Shown: piece after piece, positions 15,739-18,836 of the stretch
Layout: each line of letters begins with the position of its first letter
Numbering within the stretch: position 1 is the stretch's first letter
DNA from: CAIUVD01 sp044338255
Lineage (GTDB): Bacteria; Planctomycetota; UBA11346
Reading direction: 5' to 3'
Assembly: GCA_044338255.1 (NCBI GenBank)
Contig: JBIILZ010000076.1
Coordinates: forward strand, 1-18,836
DNA length: 18,836 bases
Position numbers and translations under genes: made by a program
The notes under the pieces: generated by a model
The model's input: the letters and a program-made list of their open reading frames with translations, nothing else
Databases searched by the model: none
What the model was told of the DNA's origin: nothing

Positions 15739-16023
15739 TCAGCGACTGGCGACCTTCGTCGGCGCCGCCAGCGGCAGCCCGAGGGTGCGGATGGCATCAT
15801 CCAGCGCCGGGCCGCTGGCTTCGTAATCGAGCTGATTCTTGCTGCGCTCGACCTGATAAGCCATGTCGGTGCGGCTCTTGAGATCGGCGCCGCGGCACTT
15901 CTTCAGAGAGATCTCTTCGTTGCCGAGGAGGGCGACCTTGAGCGCCAGGATCAGGGCCAGCACGATCCACACAGCAGCGATGGCGACATGGGCTTTGATG
16001 AGCGAGTTCATGTTCTGGCTCAT
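15739..16023 (-). CDS. ftsL: Small bitopic membrane protein, FtsL-like
   Basis: 94 residues: a short N-terminus, one transmembrane helix (AHVAIAAVWIVLALILALKV, about residues 10-29), and an outer region with polar, helix-forming sequence (LKSRTDMAYQVERSKNQLDYE). FtsL proteins are poorly conserved in sequence; the size, topology and place between rsmH and ftsI are the evidence. FtsL works with FtsB and FtsQ to recruit and activate FtsW-FtsI. The coiled coil is short and shows no clear leucine heptads, so the match is not strong. ATG 16023 makes an ATGA overlap with the rsmH stop; a second ATG at 16011 is possible. Confidence 0.62.
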   Translation of the reverse strand: MSQNMNSLIKAHVAIAAVWIVLALILALKVALLGNEEISLKKCRGADLKSRTDMAYQVERSKNQLDYEASGPALDDAIRTLGLPLAAPTKVASR

Positions 16024-16991
16024 AACGGGAAATACGGTGGAGGGACACGGGCGGACACGGTACCCGCCGGCGCCGGCCGGGCGCGGATCGCCCAACGCAG
16101 CTTGGCTGATCCGGCCCGCGGATTGGCGGCTAACTCGGCGTCGCCAGCAGTGGCCACCTTGCGCGCCACGTCAGCCCATACGCCGCTCTGCAGCCCCTGG
16201 CGTAGGGACTGTTTGACGGCGCGATCTTCAAGACTGTGAAAGCTGATGATGGCCACCCGGCCACCGGGCACGAGCAGCGCCGGCAAGGCCACCAGCAGTC
16301 GTTCGAGCTGACCCAGCTCATCATTCACAGCGATGCGCAAAGCCTGGAAGGTGCGCATCGCCGGATGCCGCGGATGATGCCCGGGAATGGCCGCGCGCAC
16401 CGCGTCGGCGAGATCGGCGTTGGTCTTCAGCACGCCGGCGGCGAGGGTCTTCTTGATCGCCTTCGCCACGCGCCGCGAGAGGCGCTCTTCGCCATAGCGG
16501 AAGATGATGTCGGCGAGGACCTCCTCATCGAGGCGTTCCATCAATTCCAGGGCCGACTCCGGACAGCCGTCGCCCATGCGCATGTCGGGGGCGATGTCGT
16601 CGCTGCGCCACGAGAAGCCGCGCTCAGGCCGATCCAACTGCAGGCTCGAAACTCCAAGATCTGCGAGCACGCCGGTGAAACGCTGGCCGCTTTGCACCAG
16701 CTCCTCGACGGCCTCGGCGAAGGTCGCGGCGATCACCGTCAAGCGCTCGGCGCAACCGGCGCGCGCGAATCGCGCCAGCGCCAGGTCGCGGGCCTCGCGA
16801 TCACGGTCGACACCGACGATCACGGCTCCGGCCTGGGCCAAGGCCAGGGCGTGACCGCCGAGACCCAAGGTGCAGTCGAGCACGCGGGGCACGGCGCCGT
16901 CGGGGTTGGCTTCAGCAAAAGCCGGAAGCAAGGCCGAGACGACTTCGTCCAGCAGCACGGGGGTGTGCAATACCGCTGGTTCCGGATCCAT
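16020..16991 (-). CDS. rsmH: 16S rRNA (cytosine-1402-N4)-methyltransferase
   Basis: 323 residues, standard length. Methylates N4 of C1402 in the 16S rRNA decoding site with SAM. Motifs: HTPVLLDEVV (9-18); SAM-binding DCTLGLGGHALAL (39-51) and GVDRDREA (60-67); LADLGVSSLQLDRPERGFSW (109-128); DMRMG (136-140); FRYGEE; HPAMRTFQALRIAVNDEL; and IISFHSLEDRAVK. Formerly mraW, it typically follows mraZ directly. Here about 340 nt containing a small ORF and repeats separate them. The start ATG (16991) is 9 nt after the stop of that ORF. Confidence 0.97.
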   Translation of the reverse strand: MDPEPAVLHTPVLLDEVVSALLPAFAEANPDGAVPRVLDCTLGLGGHALALAQAGAVIVGVDRDREARDLALARFARAGCAERLTVIAATFAEAVEELVQSGQRFTGVLADLGVSSLQLDRPERGFSWRSDDIAPDMRMGDGCPESALELMERLDEEVLADIIFRYGEERLSRRVAKAIKKTLAAGVLKTNADLADAVRAAIPGHHPRHPAMRTFQALRIAVNDELGQLERLLVALPALLVPGGRVAIISFHSLEDRAVKQSLRQGLQSGVWADVARKVATAGDAELAANPRAGSAKLRWAIRARPAPAGTVSARVPPPYFPL

Positions 16992-17000
16992 CGGTCAACT

Positions 17001-17231
17001 TCAGGCGCTGACTGCAACCACGCGAGCGGTCTGCGGCTGGAGGACCAGTCGCCGAGCGAACGCGAGGTAGGGTGACGACTGCACGGCGCCGCCAAGGTAG
17101 CGGGCGGCGACCTGGAGGTGCTGGGCCGACAAGGCGAAATCGTCAGCGGCTTCCACCGGCAGTTCGGGGTTGGTGGCGGCAGGCACCGCGTCGAGGGCGG
17201 CGAGCATACGGGCAAGGTGCGGATCGCGCAT
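17001..17231 (-). CDS. Small hypothetical ORF between mraZ and rsmH
   Basis: A 76-codon frame in operon orientation, ending 9 nt before rsmH. The predicted protein is Ala-rich with mixed polar residues (MRDPHLARMLAALDAVPAA, then PVEAADDFALSAQHLQVAARYLGG) and no membrane segment, signal peptide or known motif. The spacing fits operon membership and would let translation couple to rsmH. Against it, no Shine-Dalgarno precedes the ATG (17231), which follows the 21-bp repeats directly, and open frames occur by chance in this GC-rich DNA. An inner ATG at 17207 is equally unsupported. I do not recognise the product. Confidence 0.4.
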   Translation of the reverse strand: MRDPHLARMLAALDAVPAATNPELPVEAADDFALSAQHLQVAARYLGGAVQSSPYLAFARRLVLQPQTARVVAVSA

Positions 17232-17235
17232 GGTG

Positions 17236-17310
17236 GTCAGCTCGGGCGAAAAAGTGGTCAGCTCGGGGATAAAAGCGGTCAGCTCGGGAAAAAAGTGGAC
17301 AGCGCTGAAA
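17236..17310 (-). repeat. 21-bp tandem repeat between mraZ and rsmH
   Basis: The core GTCAGCTCGGG occurs at 17236-17246, 17257-17267 and 17278-17288, exactly 21 bp apart, each followed by an A-rich stretch. A decayed fourth copy (GTGGACAGCGCTGAAAAAAG) begins near 17295. The array fills most of the 103-nt gap between mraZ and the small ORF, and gives T-tracts on the transcribed strand. No terminator-like stem is obvious. The role is unknown. Confidence 0.85.
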
Positions 17311-17334
17311 AAAGGGCAGACAGGGAAATGGGGC

Positions 17335-17814
17335 TCACGAGAAGAGATAACCGTCGAGTGCCGGATCGTAGGCGACGCCGGCAGTGGTGCGGGTCGGACC
17401 GCTCCAGCGCTGGTAGTGCTGCGGATTCCACACCCGGATGGAGTCGTTCATGACCACAAAGAAGACATCGCGTTCGAGCTGCAGGTGGTCGATGAACTCC
17501 TGCGGCAAGACCACGCGATTCTGACCGTCGACGCTGAGCTCCTCGACGGTGGCGCGGAGCTTCATGGCCAGGGCTTCGCGCTGCAGCGGATTGAGATTGG
17601 CGTCATTGCGGATCGCCAACTCGCGGCGACGCAATTCGGCACGGCTCAGCAACAGGACCACCGGAAAGACCTCGTCGCTACCGAGCGATTCCGGGAGGCG
17701 GGGCATGGCGTGCGTCCGGCCACAGAACACCGCATCCCCCTCGGCGAGGAGGGAACGCCCCTCGGCCGGGATGGTCACCTGATGCTTTGGCGACAGACGC
17801 AGAGTTGGTAGCAC
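17335..17814 (-). CDS. mraZ: Transcriptional regulator MraZ
   Basis: 159 residues, slightly longer than usual (about 143-152). MraZ has two SpoVT/AbrB-like swapped-hairpin halves, forms ring oligomers and binds repeats in its own promoter to control the dcw operon. The second half is clear: LSVDGQNRVVLPQEFIDHLQ (93-112) holds the DxxxR signature (D96, R100), followed by VFFVVMNDSIRVWNPQHYQRW (117-137). The first half (RLSPKHQVTIPAEGR, 6-20) lacks the Asp and Arg of the signature. Translation starts at GTG 17814, decided by AAGGAG seven nt upstream. First gene of the cluster. Confidence 0.9.
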   Translation of the reverse strand: MLPTLRLSPKHQVTIPAEGRSLLAEGDAVFCGRTHAMPRLPESLGSDEVFPVVLLLSRAELRRRELAIRNDANLNPLQREALAMKLRATVEELSVDGQNRVVLPQEFIDHLQLERDVFFVVMNDSIRVWNPQHYQRWSGPTRTTAGVAYDPALDGYLFS

Positions 17815-17952
17815 GACCGTGCTCCTTAACGGGCGGAAGTGTGCAACTCTTCGCTATTTGTTGCAACTTCAAACTACCAAGCCAAGCGATACCACCACTC
17901 CACCATGGCTGGGCGGTCTGAACCAACCCACCCAGCAATCGATTTGCTGCGC
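17815..17952 (-). promoter_or_regulatory. dcw operon leader and probable MraZ operator region
   Basis: The 138-nt gap between the rsmG stop and mraZ is more AT-rich than its surroundings and is the only obvious place for a dcw promoter. On the minus strand it has G-rich clusters CTGGGTGGGTTGG (17935-17923) and GGTGGAGTGGTGGT (17904-17891), reminiscent of the TGGG/GTGGG boxes bound by MraZ, though their spacing is not the regular 10 bp seen in E. coli. Two inverted repeats occur: GCTGGG/CCCAGC (17908-17913, 17931-17936) and TGCAAC/GTTGCA (17842-17847, 17860-17865). No convincing -35/-10 pair could be fixed. Confidence 0.45.
17822..17827 (-). promoter_or_regulatory. Shine-Dalgarno fixing the mraZ GTG start
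   Basis: AAGGAG on the minus strand, with seven nt between it and the GTG at 17814-17812. It is the strongest ribosome-binding site in the window and is the reason to accept the GTG start. Confidence 0.85.
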
Positions 17953-18717
17953 TTAAATTCGCTCGAAAACGACCTGTACGCGTTCCGGATCTGCTGCGTC
18001 GAGCTGCACCCAGCGCTGCGACAAAGCGCGAAATCCCAAATGACGACAGGCGATGAGGGCCGCTTGTTCCTCTTCGCCGGGATAGGATGGACCTTTGTAA
18101 ACGATCAGATGGCCGGACTTCTGGAGCAGCGGCGCGGCCTCGGCGAGGACCTCGGCACAGGCCGCCATGGCCCGCGAGACCACCAACTGGCAAGAACGCA
18201 TGAGCAGGGGATCGCGCACGGCTTCGGCCCCCCGCAAGTGATGGGCAGTGATCCGTCGCACGCCCTGCGTTTTGGCCAAGCCGGCGGCGGCATTGAGGAA
18301 CTCGACCTTCTTCTTGCGGGCATCGATCAGGCACCACGGCACCTGCGGAAACCACAGAGCCAGCGGCAGGCCGGGGTAGCCACCGCCGGAACCCAGATCA
18401 GCGCACGGCGCGCCTTGCGAGAGATGCTTGAGCCGGGCGTCGCCGAACAGCGATAGGCTGTCGAGGATGTGCTGCTTTAGGTACTCGCGCGGACTGGTGA
18501 GCTTGGTCAGATTCAGCCAGCGATTCACGCCCACGAGATGGCCGTACAGCGCTTCGAGAGCGGTCTTCTTGGCCTCTGGCTCGGGTACGCCGAGCACCGC
18601 GCAGCGTTCACTGAACCATGCCCAATCCTCGGCGGGAAAAGCAATCGGGGGATTGAGGCTGGGATCGACCGAGCCGAGGGAAAGGTCAGTAGGATCACCC
18701 GCGTCGCGTTTAGGCAT
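17953..18717 (-). CDS. rsmG: 16S rRNA (guanine-527-N7)-methyltransferase
   Basis: 254 residues from ATG 18717; E. coli RsmG (GidB) has 207, the excess being an N-terminal Asp/Pro-rich extension. Methylates N7 of G527 of 16S rRNA with SAM. Motifs: LNLTKLTSPREYLKQHILDSL (68-88); SAM-binding DLGSGGGYPGLPLA (107-120); DARKKKVEFLN (132-142); and VVSRA (179-183), holding the conserved Ser-Arg-Ala. The frame is open up to 18783, but the first 22 codons run into the palindromic repeat and the region lacks a Shine-Dalgarno, so the inner ATG was preferred. Same strand as dcw but separated by 138 nt, so it is probably its own unit. Loss-of-function gives low-level streptomycin resistance in other bacteria. 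Confidence 0.94.
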   Translation of the reverse strand: MPKRDAGDPTDLSLGSVDPSLNPPIAFPAEDWAWFSERCAVLGVPEPEAKKTALEALYGHLVGVNRWLNLTKLTSPREYLKQHILDSLSLFGDARLKHLSQGAPCADLGSGGGYPGLPLALWFPQVPWCLIDARKKKVEFLNAAAGLAKTQGVRRITAHHLRGAEAVRDPLLMRSCQLVVSRAMAACAEVLAEAAPLLQKSGHLIVYKGPSYPGEEEQAALIACRHLGFRALSQRWVQLDAADPERVQVVFERI

Positions 18718-18769
18718 GCACCAAGTGTTACACGCTGGGCGGCGGGCGCTACCCGCTCCCCCCACCCTG

Positions 18770-18836
18770 GGAGCGTCGGGCACCAGCCCGGCTCGAAAGA
18801 GACCCGAGCCGAGCTGGTGCCCGGCGCTGACGCTCC
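18770..18836. repeat. Long imperfect palindrome at the right edge
   Basis: The left arm 18770-18795 (GGAGCGTC, GGGCACCAGC, CGGCTCG) pairs with the right arm 18805-18836, read in reverse complement, with one mismatch and a six-base bulge (AGCGCC) in the right arm. The loop is nine nt (18796-18804). The right arm runs to the window edge. It lies 52 nt upstream of rsmG. No T-tract follows within view, so it is more like a dispersed palindromic repeat than a terminator. Confidence 0.85.

Overview
The window holds one long dcw (division and cell wall) cluster on the minus strand, from mraZ (17814) to an ftsA-like gene (stop at 1576). rsmG lies upstream of it on the same strand. Two plus-strand genes at the left end, a truncated STAS-like gene and a bshB1-type deacetylase, converge on it. 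The DNA is GC-rich, so antisense frames stay open by chance; the real genes were chosen by family motifs and tight spacing. The organism is a bacterium that makes Gram-negative-type peptidoglycan precursors: it has the full set murB, C, E, F, G, mraY and ddl. Gene order together with the missing ftsZ makes a PVC-superphylum member (Planctomycetota, Verrucomicrobiota or Lentisphaerota) a reasonable but unproven guess.

Layout, in the direction of dcw transcription (right to left): a palindromic repeat at the right edge; rsmG; a 138-nt promoter-like gap; mraZ; a gap with a 21-bp tandem repeat and a small hypothetical ORF; rsmH; ftsL-like; ftsI; murE; murF; mraY; ftsW; murG; murC; murB; ddl; ftsQ-like; ftsA-like. 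Five junctions are ATGA stop/start overlaps (rsmH/ftsL, murE/murF, ftsW/murG, murG/murC, murC/murB). Three more overlap by 7 to 17 bp. This points to a single translationally coupled operon. It ends in a large hairpin flanked by A- and T-tracts that can terminate transcription from both sides. Beyond the hairpin lie a C-rich tract and 26 units of a 7-bp repeat, then the end of bshB1.

Functionally, MurB, C, E, F and Ddl build UDP-MurNAc-pentapeptide in the cytoplasm. MraY and MurG make lipid I and lipid II at the membrane. FtsW and FtsI polymerise and cross-link septal peptidoglycan. FtsQ, FtsL and FtsA-like proteins would be divisome scaffolds. MraZ is probably the operon's own regulator, and RsmH and RsmG modify 16S rRNA.

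The core enzymes look orthodox. The unusual points are: (i) short tandem repeats and a REP-like palindrome sitting in frame inside murE, murF and ftsQ; (ii) an ftsA-like gene with weakened nucleotide-binding motifs and no ftsZ after it; (iii) repeat-filled intergenic gaps. I did not find a clearly new multi-gene system. The repeat invasion of essential cell-wall genes is the strongest lead.
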